Part shown: positions 26,601 through 40,800 of the stretch, in pieces
Position numbering within the stretch: position 1 is the stretch's first letter
How the letters are laid out: the number at the start of each line of letters is the position of its first letter
Program-made: the position numbers and the translations under genes
The notes under the pieces: generated by a model
Seen by the model: only the letters and a program-made list of their open reading frames with translations
Told to the model about the DNA's origin: nothing
The model's database searches: none
NCBI RefSeq assembly: GCF_910591885.1
Contig: NC_063274.1
Location: 14,344,164 to 14,408,163, forward strand
Direction: 5' to 3'
Length of the DNA: 64,000 nt
Source: Bombus terrestris
Taxonomy: Eukaryota > Arthropoda > Insecta > Hymenoptera > Apidae

Positions 26601-29600
26601 GGCCCCGAATAAAGAATGAGTCGAATGGAAACCGTTTTAGAAGTCCAACCTTCGAAATTTGATGTTTTCTCAAGACGAAATCTTTTCTAAAGTCTGTTCC
26701 TTTTATGTCACAAGAACTCGTACAAATAAATTTTGCAAAATGAAAATTATCGATGGAGAATCGTTCTATTTCTACTTCCTACTAGAGAATACCACTAACT
26801 CAACTCTTGTATAACAAGATAGACGCGAGTCGATCGTGTTCTCGCATGAAAAGGAACGCGAACCGACTCGGCTGAAACTCTGAAATAGAATGTGCAAAGG
26901 GGCCCATTAGCGACCTGTTTGTACACTCCAACGCTCTGAAGTGAGCACTTTCCGTGCTACTTCATCTTCTGCTAAGAGGCTGACCTCGCCGAACGCCCGG
27001 ATCCTATTGTCTCCGAAGTGAAGCGACGTCTTCGCCACAAAAAAACAAGAGGATAATTCTATACGAGCTCGTGTCTATTTCCCATTGTCATTCGTTTCAA
27101 TGACGGAGGCCTAAGATGACGGATCTCTTTGCCTTACCTTCGTTTTGCCTCCCAGTGAAACGAACTGGACTTGTGCTAATTAGAAAATTTTCACACAACA
27201 TCTCGAGTATCTTCCGCTGTTTCATTCACGGCGGTTGAGCTCGAAAGGTTTCTATACAATTTGACGATATATTCATTTTGAAAGAGCTGGCTTTGTTTGA
27301 TCGAGAAGACAGGTATATACGTAGTTTCGAAGTATCGTAAATATTTTAAATATAAATGTTCTATTTGTGTATTATATAGATAGATATAATATTGCATGTT
27401 TCAAGGGAGAAGTCAATTTTTAACAATTTCAAACAAAAAGTTTGATAAATATTTTGAACACAGATACTTCGTGTCTATAGGTACTCCGGGTAAAAATATA
27501 AATATTTTTTCATAATGTTATATTTTCCAAGTGAAAGCACTTTTACATCTTTTCGCAAACGGTTTCGCAATTCGAAATTTACAAAACGTCAATATATTCT
27601 TTATTTCTGACTTTTCGCTATTTTTTATATTAGAAATATTATTATATATTATATATCAGGAATTCGAAATTTTCAATCGTTAAGCGACATTTTACGACTC
27701 GACCGATCAGCTGACCTTAAAACGAACTAGAACATTGTATACGATAATTTTACTCTGCTGCTTACTATATATAAATCGGTCGTTTTATACGAATGGTTTT
27801 CTGATAGCAGAAAAAGGAAGGTAGAAACGATAAAAAAAGGGAAAGCAAAGGAAGATGAAGAACGAGAGAAGCGAGTTTCTTTCTAGCTTCGCTAATGGTC
27901 TCGTCAATAAACTTACTCAGCAAATCCTGACTTACACATATAGCGGCTAATGTTGTGTGATGCAGGTTTTACGTATGTACCAGCTTTGATGGAGATAATT
28001 TCACAAGAATAACAATTACCAGATAGTCGTCAAATGGCGCTTTCGGAAGTTAATATACAAATTTCTAGATATTATCAAGCTTCAAAATATTTGTACATTC
28101 TCTACCAAACTTCTTTAAATTCTTCTTTTTTTTCCTTTGAAATGATAGAATGAATAAAACAAGGAATAACATGAAAAACAAAATTGTAAATTTATAATCT
28201 CGTCAGCAAGATGTAATGCAAATCGTTAAATTATTTCAATTTTTGTATACATTTATATAGATGGTTACTATAAAATACATATCGATATTCTCTGATGCGA
28301 GAGGATCCTTTCACATGCGTAATCCAATTTCTGTATTCTTTCACATGAATGGTGGCTTACGATACATCTACCATGGGGCAAATAATTAATCTGTCGTAAA
28401 AGTTAACGAAATCATCGTCAAACATTTACTCTCGCAGCTTACTCGCCGCGCATCCAATTTGAATGGATATTTTTATCAAATAGAATCTTACTCTCGTTTT
28501 GGCAACTGGAAAGAACCTGTTACGCTTTGAAAAGATGTTCAACGTACGCAATTGGAACGAGATATCATGCATATGAAAAAGTTTTCTTTCTCATATTTTG
28601 TTTTAAAGTACGCGCGAAGATATTTTTTAAGTAGTTAGAAAGATATAAAAAGAAAGAGCTTAAGAGGATTAAAAAAGTATTTAGTTATGATATTTGATAT
28701 TATTATTACATTATGTTATATTATATAGTATTTAGCTATAGTCATAGCGTTATAGCATAGTTTTGACGGAAATAATTGATGAAACAAAGTTGGTAATATT
28801 TTCATTTATACTTTCTTGAAAAATGTTATATGTATATTCAAATAGATTTTCAACATCAATTTTCAGGAAAATTAATCCTTGCCTGATCAAATTTTATCTC
28901 GCGCTTTTAATTTTTTCTACGGAAGATCACCTTCCCTCTGCTTGTACAACGCTTTCAGACACATCTTAGTAATTTATTTTAACGAAGTAGTAGATGTTAC
29001 TGTTACCGCGTGTGTGCCATGTTAGCTTTCACGAGAACTCTTCTCTCCCATTTTGTCATTTAACTTCCGACATTTAACGATTATTGCTCCACGCTGTAGA
29101 GTTTACTTTGTAAACTATCAAGAACTCCCACGAATTAAATGTATCCTCGCGCCTGTCATCCATAATTGCGTTAGTTTTATTTCTCGTCGATTGCGCCTTC
29201 GCAAACAACGGGAAATTACGAAAAACAACGGGATCACAGCTTTTTACCCGAACATATCAATTTTGTAGTGGAACAGAGGAGATACGAGCTCGGGCAAAAG
29301 AAAATCTCGAAACTCTCAATGAATTATTTCGTAGTTTCTACGTGAAAAGCCATATATCTTTATAAATGATCCCACGTATCCTTTGATACAAGATCGCGAA
29401 AAAGGAAAAAAGGAAAATTCATGCTCGAAGAAAAGACCTGGAATTCTTCGATAGAAAATCGTTACTTGAGTTGCGGTGTCTGTATTTGACCGTGCAAATT
29501 ATTCCCCTAATAGAACCGTCGTATTTTTCAATAGCATTATTTTCACTTTCTCTTTCCTCTTCTCGTCTAACAAAATTACTCGTTATTCTCGGAAATATGA

Positions 29601-32600
29601 ATATTTCGATTTTGAGATCAATCGTTGGCAATCTATCGCATGATTTATACAATAATTTCTAACTATAGTCGAGTAACTATACCACCTAGCTACTTGTTGC
29701 AAGGATAATGGAATTATGTTGTCACTTTTGCTCTCTCTCTCTCTCTCTATCTGAATTTCGAGAATTACCTATTATTCCGTATTAAATATGCATGGAAATT
29801 AATTAAACTGAAAGGCTAGATTAAAGTTCGTAAATGAAAATGTTAAACTGCATGAATTACAGGCTGAAATTCATAGTCAGAGTATACGTTGAATTTAATC
29901 TTCTTGAAGATTAATGATTAGATTCGCAAATCGTGTAGAAATTATATCTGTGTACATTTTCCATACTGTGTACAAAATTACAATATACTGTATATATAAA
30001 ATAACAATATACTGTGTACAAAATTGATATCATCATAAAATGCCATCGAGAAAATATATTTCGGCAATGTCTGATATTTTACGGTAAAATTAAACGTTCT
30101 CGTTTGCGGAATTATTTAAACAACAAATATAGCTCATATTTATTTGTTAACCTGACGATTACGGAAAAAAAGTGAACGATGTTATTTGCACAACCAATCA
30201 ACTTCCTAAAAAAACATCATAAAATACATGAATTTTTATCAAATTTTTTGTTATTTATCTCGCGATTGATCTCGGAAATTAAACACTTGAAATTAAAGAA
30301 GATGCATCATAAAGTAATCGCTATTATAACACTCCATTCTAATTATAAAAAAAATATTCGCAACATTTAATCGATCGATATGTAATTTCTCGACAAATAT
30401 GTAATAAACATGACGACGTACAGATAATACAGCAAATATACCTAAGTATACCATGTAGTATAACGATATGTTTGCTAACATTGTTCGCAACTTCACCGTG
30501 TTTTCCGTATATTTCTCGTGTCGTATAACCTAAGTACCTCTTCTTTTCGTCGCTGAAATTGTTGTCAGGATGCACAAATAAAATACAAAACGGAGAAAAA
30601 TAGAGGGGAAAGACATGAAAAGGAGAAAAGAAGGTGGCGATTCAAAGCAATATTTCGAACGCTACAAGAAGAGAATCACTTTGCAACCACAGATCTGTCG
30701 ATCGATCAGGCAAAGTATCGATATTCAGACTTGGACGAGTGTACAGCTCTCGGTGAATTGCGCCTTTTTTCCCTAAACCTCGATCAAACGTGAACTTCAA
30801 TAGCTCTTTTCTCCCAATGAAAACTTTCACAGACTTCCACCGTTCACGCCCGAATCGTTTATCTTTCAACCGCAAGCTCTTTTACCTCGTCAAACTTTGC
30901 TTTTCGTACGATTGTGCCTAAACAGTATTTAAATTCGGATTCAAAATGTAGATGCAATATATGTTTTCGCTTCTTGGATTCAGAATAAAAATCTAAATAC
31001 AATTCGTGTCTCCTTCTCTTGAATATTTATGCGATTTCATGTCTCTGCAAATATGATTGAACGAATGGAACACAAACGTAGATTTGTTCCATCTACTAAA
31101 ATATCTTAACGATTGCCAAAACATGCTAAATATTTTACATTGTATATTTACACGTTATATGCATTTCCTCTATATTTCTATATGTTTATCCGGAAGCAAC
31201 TGTTCGGAAACAGAAGACAAATAACTTGATACATCTGACAGCGAATGAATCACAAGTTATTCGTTCAAAGTAATCAAGTACAAACAATATCACTTAACGA
31301 GATATTCATTTTATCCGGCACACAGTGCGAGAACCAGGAATTCTAGAATTTCACCACCAGTAAAAAAAAGCTTACCATCCAACGAATTATTCATTCTAGA
31401 TCATTGAAAAAATAATCTTTCCTAAGGAGACATTACACGCATGTTTCCTAAACGTCCCACGTTTCATTCATTGCACGGTGCAGGGACCATGAATTCTACA
31501 AATTCACCGCAAACAGCCATCGAGAAACATACAAACTCCGAACTTTCCATCGAACAAGTTGATCCAAACAAGTCGGTGCCAAGAATACAAGAACGCTGCC
31601 TGTCCGGCAACGACTCGCCAATTTAAGTGGCGCGGAATCAACATTTCGAAGAGATAGGAAGAACATCCAATTGCTGGGAGTAAGAAGGAAATAAACGCGG
31701 AAGAAAAACGATTGCGAGGTAGGAGGGAAACGTGAAAAGCAGCGAAGTGAACGCAACAGCAAGAATTATACTTTGTGGCAGGGGTCTTTTGGTCACCGAA
31801 TGGGAAGAATCGATATTCACATGCGGGTCGATATCACGCGGCAAGGCCACACCACGACCCTTCTGCATTATTGATGCTTGATGGACGGCTTTTGTGGAAC
31901 GGGGTGTCTCGCTGTTTGCGGGTCACCAAGCCTCGCGTGCCGACTACTCTGTGTCACAATAATTTTCTCGCTGCGCACCGGTTATCCTATTCAACGATGA
32001 ACGTTTGCATGGTGAATGCTTGGAATGCGACTAATCGAGACATTAACAGATAACTAACTACCCTTTTTTAATGCATTCACCGACGCATTAGGTCATACCA
32101 CGAGTTTTTATTTTATCAGAAGTTTCACGTAAAGTTACAGAAATTACGCCTCTGATCATAGACGTACGCTCTCTCGTTTACTGTCGTTTAGAAACTAACT
32201 TGTCTGTCTCCTTAACTGTTAACTTTTGATACTTCTTTCTTTTCTTTTTTCTCTTTTTTTTTTTTTTTTTGTATCGTGTAATTTATAAATTTGTGACACG
32301 TCTGACAGAATTTGAAATACTTATTATTTGCTATTTAAGTTCCAATAATTTCTTAGACTTTGCAACTATTAAAGATGAAACGGTAATTAAGAAAATAGAT
32401 ATGTTGTTGATAACGGTCACTCACTCTCTATCGTTGTTATTCATTTACTTCTTAATATCAACGTATTCTTTGCTTACATGGTGTCCTTTACGTAATCGAT
32501 ATTGTAGAAAAGTCAGAAAATTAATATCTCATATTACGGACGTAACGTATAGCATGGTTAAAGATGAATAAATTGTACCGAGACTATAGTAACTAAACAT

Positions 32601-33077
32601 GATTTATTGGATGATAGGACGTCGAGGATGATGCATGTTTATACTCATACGTAAGACACATCGATTCCATCATACTTTCATAATCGCGGAACTGTCTATC
32701 GTTAATGTTTATCGTCAAAGACATGGAATTTTTAGAAAAACTTTCAATCTACGTCAACCTAATCTCTATATAAATGCTATAATAAATATAATGATGTCGA
32801 CATTCTTCCTACAACCATTGTATGTCCTGTCTATAGAATTTCAAACTTGAAGATGGGTCTTAAAACCGGCTTTTTGGTCCAGCGACGTTCATTATCAGCC
32901 ACCCACTAATCATAAAATTAACCATTTAAAAAAGATAGTTTCAAGTTTAAATAGATTTAATCGGCGAAGAAAAAGTTGAAACTTTGTCATTATATTTCTT
33001 CGTCAAAATCTTCATTAAACGTGATAATATAGATCGACTCGTCCCCTTCCCGCCACTTTGAAAACTAAATTGCTCTA
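23626..33077. other. Long gene-free interval, probably intronic
   Basis: I find no supported gene in these 9.4 kb. A G+C-richer patch at 24.0-24.3 kb has a 105-codon minus frame with a hydrophobic start but no family resemblance and no clear splice sites. Other patches with short frames are at 25.2-25.5, 26.9-27.15, 29.0-29.3 and 31.4-31.95 kb; none gives a protein I recognise. A (CT)n run lies at 29728-29750 and a poly-T run near 32250-32272. Confidence 0.4.
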
Positions 33078-33158
33078 TTGGATTAGCAACTAAGCGATTA
33101 CGGATTTTGTCAATACTACCTAATGACAAAATCCGCAATCACTTAGTTGCCAACCCAA
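33078..33158. mobile_element. Hairpin mariner-type MITE, family B, copy 2
   Basis: An 81-bp inverted repeat flanked by TA. The left arm has three visible mismatches to the family (GATTAGCAACTAAGCGATTACGG); the right arm is intact (CCGCAATCACTTAGTTGCC). Confidence 0.85.
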
Positions 33159-33643
33159 TAAATCCTCTGAATCCCCTAAATCCACCACGTACGGATATAT
33201 CAAAGTATGGTGCAGTGCACGCGGTAACTGTACAATTGTGCGCTTTTCGCAAAAAGAAACTTTACTAAATTTAAAAACTAAAAGGATGGACGAACGCGAT
33301 AGTGGCACGGACACGCGAGCACAAACCGATCGGCTCGTCGATATTGTGCTAGCGGGCACAAAGCGAATTCTTTTCAAGACGATATTGGAATCTCCCAGGC
33401 CTATCGAGCTTCCCAACAGCTAAATCACGGCAACGAGACACGTTGATCGATAATGGTTTCCGGTAGCGCGGTTTTTCATCGACGCGCGAGCAACAAACGC
33501 ATTATACGCGTCAACCTTTGCAAAGCAACACCGATTCGAATCAAGCAATTCCGATCGCTCCTACTATCCAATACTCGTTGCTCTTTTTACTTGCAATTAC
33601 AGCTACTGTTTCAGTACGTGGATCCGTACAAGCTGTTGAAGTA
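33159..33643. other. 485-bp unique segment between two hairpin MITEs
   Basis: This segment is richer in G+C and CpG than its flanks and sits exactly between two family B hairpins. Plus-strand frames of 61 and 68 codons overlap it. The first ends ILESPRPIELPNS; neither resembles a known family. It may be unique host sequence with two independent insertions. Confidence 0.4.
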
Positions 33644-33724
33644 TTGGGTTGGCAACTAAGTGATTGCGGATTTTGTCATTAGATAGTATTGACAAAATCT
33701 GCAATCACTTAGTTGCCAATCAAA
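33644..33724. mobile_element. Hairpin mariner-type MITE, family B, copy 3
   Basis: An 81-bp inverted repeat with TA flanks. The left arm, TTGGGTTGGCAACTAAGTG, is consensus; the right end has decayed (GCCAATCAAA for GCCAACCCAA). Confidence 0.85.
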
Positions 33725-34357
33725 TAATTACTTTAAGAGAAACTCTACATCTTTACTTTTGTATATCCGTGACCTGGAAACAGCTGCTACGAAGAGAATA
33801 GAATTTAGTGAAAAGAATTCAAAATAAGAGAAGGTCTGTTGTTATTTTTATATTCAGAGGTAGGGTCACAATAGTTATTACTATATTGTACGAATAAATC
33901 TATCACACCGTTCTGAGCCGAAAAACCTTTATTTCGCACACTTACATGGACTAGGGAAAAAAAGAAAAAGAGCATCTTAAAAACAATCGATTGAGTCTAT
34001 CGATTGTATCTAGAACAATCTTCTACTTACCTTTTTTTTTTTTAACTAGCGCATCCGCATATGGAGGACGAGCACGAAATCACGTTATCATTTTCAACAA
34101 GGTCCATATTATTGTGCCTTTGAATATAAATTTTGATTTGGGTTACAAGGTCTCATTAGAAACAAATGAGTTATAACTAGATTTCTATTGCTGTTTCTTG
34201 TAGTCTTCAGCTGGAGTTACCAAAATTAACTTTTTGATGATGTCCTTTGCTATAAATGTATGAACGTGCTGCATATTCAATTCTATTGTATTGTAACATT
34301 GAAAGAGTGAGGATCTGGATCAGCATATACCAATACTTGTACTTATACCTATACTTA
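33725..34357. other. Gene-free stretch
   Basis: AT-rich sequence with a poly-T run near 34030-34043. No gene or element end is visible before the LTR. Confidence 0.45.
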
Positions 34358-34809
34358 TGTAGTATCTTAAATTGGGTCTTAGAGTAAGGACAAGTAATGT
34401 TTTATTTGAAGTTAAGTTTTAGTTTAACAAGCAATACTCAATACAACAAAATGATTACGATATTGTCATGCATCTTATTATCATACTCGGCTCTAATCTT
34501 CCCGATTCATACTCTCCGGCTCCTCCACTAACACTCTCTGCGGCTTCTGCACTCACTCTCTAACTTCTCAACTGACACTGTAAGACTTCTCAACTAACTG
34601 TGACTGTTCTCGCATCCCTTTGTCTTCTTTTTCGCCTCTCCACGCATGTGTTCCGCAAACACCCGTGGCCAGGGTCACGTAGGCTTTTTCTACGAAACTA
34701 TTCCATTGAAGGACCGACGACACATTGATGGACCCGACGACGCCTCGGCTCTCGCGATATTGTTTATGGTTCGACCGATATCTTAGGCTTGTTTGTCCAC
34801 GATACTACA
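34358..34809 (+). mobile_element. Solo LTR, family L, copy 1
   Basis: A 452-bp unit starting TGTAGTATC and ending GATACTACA, a 9-bp terminal inverted repeat with the TG...CA ends of LTRs. It is flanked by a perfect 4-bp duplication, CTTA (34354-34357 and 34810-34813). The first ~45 bp match the LTR at 54156. No internal region, primer site or gag/pol is present, so this is a solo LTR left by recombination. Superfamily unclear; a 4-bp duplication is common for Ty3/gypsy types. Confidence 0.8.
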
Positions 34810-35599
34810 CTTATTTCAATGTATTTTTCTATTACAAATTCATCCACTTGTTCCTCTATCAGTCAACCTCAACACAAGCGGATACTGATCTTTTTCGCGA
34901 CAAATTGTTTGTAATTTGTTTATCGCGGATGCCTTGACCTTTCTGTTTTTCTTCTTCTGTTGTTCATAGCAGTATCGACTACGCAAGCTTGCAGGAGTTA
35001 CAAACAGATGAATTGTTTCGAATATCATAAAAGGCATTGGATATTTTGTACAAATATTTTGTTCATACCGTGTGCTTGCCGTGTAATTTTACGCTTTTTA
35101 ATCTCCTATAAATGCGTAAAATCTAATTATCAGTGACGCGAGAGAATGAGATAATTACACGATGGGATTAAAAATTAATAATATCTAGATTATGAATGTT
35201 GAAATATGTGAATGAAATATGGGAAATATGAAAATGTAATATGCCAACTTACGCATGATAAGTATATTGAAAATTGTGAAAATATTCTGGAATAACGAAG
35301 TCTTCGGTATAAGCGCTGGTTATCAAAAACCAGATATTACAGAAAAAAGAGACGATAGACGTGTACGAAATATAATCTTTACAAAATCTGCGAAAATTGT
35401 GTAACGTATGAAATTATGCGAAATAATACGCGGATCAATTTTTTAAAAGAAAAGACGAATCAATTTTCTGTAAAATACGCGTTTGTATAAGCAACCGAAT
35501 ACTATTAATAATTCTTGTACTGATTTATAATCTGCAAAATTATTCTTCATAAAATTATTTCTATATTTTCGCATAGCATTATCCTCATCGCCGATTATA
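34810..35599. other. AT-rich gene-free stretch
   Basis: No ORF, repeat end or RNA gene is recognised. Confidence 0.45.
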
Positions 35600-35810
35600 T
35601 TAGGTTGTCCGAAAAGTTTCTTTCATTTTGTAAAGAGATAAGACTCACAATGTTTTTTGTTTTATATTAGTTTATTGAATTACGCACGAACATAATAATA
35701 AAAATAAAACGAAATGGATCACACCTAATTCAATAAAATAATATAAAACAGAAATTGTTGCTCATCTATTATCACCTTATGAAACGAAAGAAACTTTTCG
35801 GACAACCTAA
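35600..35810. mobile_element. Mariner-type MITE, family A, copy 3
   Basis: A 211-bp element with near-identical 20-bp ends (TTAGGTTGTCCGAAAAGTTTC), TA-flanked. Its two halves are complementary over much of their length, more than in copies 1 and 2, so a transcript would fold into a long imperfect hairpin. Confidence 0.88.
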
Positions 35811-37085
35811 TATGATTATATTTATAATATAGTACATCGAATTTCATGCGAAAAATTGCGAAGTTTTAAACATGCAAATTTTATGAAGAGACGAAAGAAC
35901 GAAAGAGCGAGTAATATTCAGGCAATTGTAACAAAAATAACTTGAAGCATCGTGAAAACCGTTCTTCATTCAGTTTACGATGTGGAAAAAAGGCTGCAGT
36001 GGAAAAAAATTCATTTTAATGTTTTGTCGCTTTGTCAATGTTTATATTGGACTGCATTTCTTTAAAATTCATTCGTTCGTTTAAAAATTCATTCATTTAA
36101 AATGCTACCAGGCTAACGCAGGAGAAACGCTCAGGCAATATTTTTAATCACGGTTATAACTATTCCTTGAAAAGCACAAAATTCAATTCGCTGAAAAGTA
36201 GAAAAGTTAAAATCTTGTCACTACACCATTCAACCTGCGACTATCGCGTCTACTATTATTGCAATTGCTAATTAATTTTTGAAAATGTTAACTCCCATCA
36301 TTTCCTTCCTTTTCGTATATTGATTAATAACTTTCTAATTAATTCGTGTCACCTTCCAGCGGATAATTTTAATATCGAATTAATCCACTAGCGACGTTAA
36401 AATATTTTCACGGATAAAACTCTCAGTGTGACAAGAAAATGTCGTCGTGGAACGGCTGAATAGTAGTTGGACTGTCGTGTAGCATAATTATTTTAATATT
36501 TAAGAGAAACAGAGTGAGGACGAAGCGATGTTTAATAATTGTCATTATATCATATCAAATATATTACTTTTGTTCATTTTGACACTGTAGTTTCATATCC
36601 TTATGCACGAACAAGAACGACGTAAACAGAAATTTGATTTATAAAATCCACTTCAAATTTCTCGAATTATTCAGAATCCATTCACAGATCGAGGAAATTG
36701 GTCTAGAGTTTCAAAATTTGCAGTAAACAATAAGAATTTCGTTACAGTGCAATTTTAGACGTGTCCCTCTGCGAGTTATTTAACTTCCTGCGTATAAAAT
36801 TCTTCGACTTTCCAGTTTCGTATTAAAGTATTCGATTTTTTTAATGGCCAGAAAATTTTCCCCGCATTTCATAACTATTTGCTTAATCGATTCGTATAAC
36901 ATGCCCTTTAATAGCCGTCACGTTTTTATTGTAGAAGATATTTCGATACGACGCGCACTATTAATGCATATTTGGATAGGTAGAATTTATTAGAAGGAAG
37001 AAGAAAAATTGTAAAAATGAAAAAAGTCCGTGTATAATCCCATAAATATTAATAACTTATGACAAAAATAATATGTTAGCAAATA
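35811..37085. other. AT-rich gene-free stretch
   Basis: Nothing recognisable beyond low-complexity AT sequence and short repeats such as ATTCATTCGTT at 36067-36100. Confidence 0.45.
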
Positions 37086-37831
37086 TGTTACGTCGCGCGA
37101 AAAGGTCCGTGCGAGAGAAACCTTCAATAAACCTAAGGCCCCACCATAAACCAAGTCTTATTAGTTGGCAGGAATCTTTAATCCTATAAGTATTTTCGGT
37201 TTATTACTGGTACTTAAAAAGTCCTTAGGTCTGTTATACATTCTTCCAAATTACGCCAAAATCGCCCATGAATCACGTGGGTAAGAGACTTCTTCCTCCC
37301 ATCTTCCTTCCCAACATCATAACCAATCGGCATCGCGAATCATTGCCCTCACTTTCCTAACTAAAAATGTGGGCAACGAATCCGCGTTCTTGGTTCAAAG
37401 GGCACACCCATACCGAGCTTTCCTCCGTAATCACATAAGAACAAACTTCACAGTCCCTATATCTCTCAACGTGCCTACAAGGCCGAGTTTTCCTCTGACT
37501 CTCACAGTGTCCAGAAGTCCGACAGCTGCTACAGCTCTCACGGGCCTAGAGCTCCTATAGCTCTCACAGTTCCTTCATCCGTCAGACTATTCCTACTGCT
37601 CCGACTGCTCCTACTGCTACCGCTTCTACGCCATCAGGAGAGTCACTAGATCGGTTCTCATAACCAACGAACAATCAAGGTCAACATATATACGGATTCT
37701 CTCATCTAAGAATAATCCTTCTCTTCGTTATCTGTATCTTAATCAACGGCGTTACTACTTTGTGTGATTGTATAAAATGTTGGAAATATATATTTTTATA
37801 ACTCTGTGAATCCCAGTGTTATACCACAACA
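37086..37831 (+). mobile_element. Possible LTR of another retroelement family
   Basis: A segment of distinct composition begins TGTTACGTCGCGCGAAAAGG and can be closed at CACAACA, giving TGTT...AACA ends. It contains pyrimidine-rich, CT-repeat-like sequence and a late AATATATATTTTTATAA stretch that could serve as a polyadenylation region. The downstream 130 bp (to about 37965) are unusually G+C-rich and could be leader sequence of the internal region. I cannot find a target duplication or a second LTR, so the borders are tentative. Confidence 0.4.
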
Positions 37832-40800
37832 ACCACCCCTATTATCCTAACCGAAATCAGGGGATCGAACTATTCGTGGTGTCGATTATTATAATCGTAA
37901 CGGGAATTTACGACTCCCGTTGACGCGTATTCTCGCGACCGCGTCTCCCCGCGATAGCTCGAAAATACAAAATATATTAATTGTATATACGTGTGTACAA
38001 AAAGACGGCCAGTGTCCTACATTTCCGAAATACTCAAAATTGATTCGTAACCTATTTAAAAAATATGCAGGACTTTGGTCACAAAGTTTTAATATTCATA
38101 CACATACATGACGCATACATACTCTACTCGACCAAGCTATCGCCCAATATCTAAATTAAACATCCATTCGATCCTTCATTTTCCTTTAAAAGTTAAAGGA
38201 AAGGAAGGAGTTTAAAAACCTAGTTCATCGTTCGTCTTAATTCTAATTTATTTAATTCTTTTTAAATTGACAATTTTCTCGCCTGTATGGGATGCACATA
38301 GGATCTGTTATGATTTTATTCTTCATTATTGCATCAGTATATAACAAAATACGATACACAGAGGATCAACGCAAAGTTAATTCGACGTATGAAAAGCCAT
38401 GAAGCATTAAGGTAATCGTGTTGAAAGCTTTGCAACGCAATGATAACACGTTGCAATCCTACGCAACATGAACAATTTGAATTAAAAGGGGAAACCGCGA
38501 TAACTGTGCGAGGAAACACGAGTAGCTGGGCCAAGCTCGCAAAATAGAAGCACAATCTAGCACAGAAGCTCGAATCCACGCAAATCTCGTCTTAAAGCGG
38601 TCGACTAGGGCCGCTTTACAGACGTCCTTCTCTGTTCTCCAACACGGTACCTTGAAAAGAAGTAGGTTACAGGGTCCACACATAGTCGGGGACAAAAATA
38701 TGTGGACAAAACTATGTGAATTATATACCTAAAGTTTGTTTATTATACATTTTATCTTCCATGTTATTACACATATACATATTTATTATATGGTATTTAC
38801 AATTTAATTTTAATTAAATAGCTTCGATTAAATAGTAAATAATCGAAATGAATATTTACATTTTTATGTAAACAAGCTCTATTTAACAAAACTTCATTGG
38901 CATCCATTTTCCACCGTCCAGTACGATGAGATCAGGAAAAGAACGAAACATCAAGATGAACGTGGAAGGATAACGTAGACGTACAGCTCTGATATTCATA
39001 CGTATAGTTACAAAAGTGAGAAAATCGATATTAGTCGTTAAGCTGCTAGCTATCCTACCCTGCCTCCTCCGATTCATCATCCGTTTCCCTCTGATACACC
39101 GGGCCTTGATTTCGTCCTATTCCTTTTTTCGATGCCAACTCCGAAGCGTCCTCCAAATTTCTCGATACATTGTCCGCGATATTCGTCAATATCCGCTTTT
39201 TTTTCTTTTCCTCAGTCCCTTTGAAACTATTCTCTACAGTAGCGAAAATATTCTCCGCTCTTCCTATTTCGAGATGTAGGAAGGAATGCAATCATGTTAA
39301 CGTTATTTAGGTATCCTACCCACTATGATGCTCGTACGTCACCGTATGATTCAGAATCTCATGTTAGGCGGTCTCCTGTATCATACTCGTATCTACGCAT
39401 ACTCAGTCAGTAGCAGTTCGAAGATAGCGAAAATGAAATTTTCTTACTTTTACACGCGGAAGATTTATTTCATTAATGAAATCCTCCTGTAATAAAGAAT
39501 TTAATTATTCGCATTCATCGATCTATATGTGATTTTTTAAACTTCTATCTTCACAATTTCCATCTCGTGTCCTACAAATATGGAGAACTCTTCTATAATG
39601 TAAAAAATTCTTCATAAATTGAGAAGAGAACGTAATCTAAGGAACCACCAGGTTCGTGTATCCTATGAAACGTTGTAATATTAGAAAATTCTTATTAAAA
39701 AATCGAAATGTTATATTTATCTACAAAAAATTGTCTTTTTTCGAAAAATAAATAGAAACACGTGATATCACCAGGCATATCAATAAGCAATTATCCTCCA
39801 ATACGGTCGAAAATCTTCCACATAGCTGATACGGCAAATATGTGTAACGCTATAATAACACAAGCGTTAATAATTAACAGTAGATTTCTAGTTTACTAAC
39901 TAGAAATCATAAACTAGAAAAAATCATAAACTAGAAAGTTTATGATTTTAATGCACTGTTCCAGTTGGAAGAAATGATTCTGGAATTATATTTTACTTGG
40001 GTAAGAGATGTACAAAAATTCAATACGAGAGAAAAATTTCGTTCGGTAAAACGGAGAGGGAAGCAAAGTCGTGGGAACGTTATGGAAACATTTCGTTAAT
40101 GGGAAAACAGGTAGACGATGTTGGCCAGCAAAAAGAAGGAAATTGCTGTCCAAGATCGATAGTAATGATGGAGCGAAACAGGCTGAATTATGACAGCGAA
40201 TTCTGATTGGATCTCGTTAAAGAAATTCGTGTCAAGAATAACATGTAACAAAGGCGAGACTGTGTATCGAATGTGACTCTTAACTCGTTATATTGATAAC
40301 GCCTAATGCAACAGTGGCGTGCTAATAATTGTGGAAAATATTTGTTTCCAGGGTTATTCGATACTTAACCATATGTATGATGTGTAGCTTTGAAAGATGT
40401 TTCTACAGATTGAAACGTCAAAAGGAAAATACCCGTGCAGAAACGTTTGAGAAATTCATGTTTTTCGTGAAGAAAGAAATAAAGCGAAATACTTATTTCG
40501 GTGGCTATTAACAATTCTAAACAACACAAAAATGCTAAAATATTGTATCCAGTTATATTCAGGAAAATAACGATCTTCTTAACCCCTGGTCGGTTAAAGT
40601 TACAAAATTCCGAACATACATCCTCTGTATGCACGTTTTACAAGGAATATTTCATTTTGAGACGCAATTCTCCGTTTAATGCCGTTTCAAGTTATACGAG
40701 CAACGCATATCGCTACCACGTTGCCATTAAACGACGTATAATTTTGCTTTACCCGACCTTTGGAAGATCTCGCGAAATGCGCTGCACTCTGCTTGTCTGT

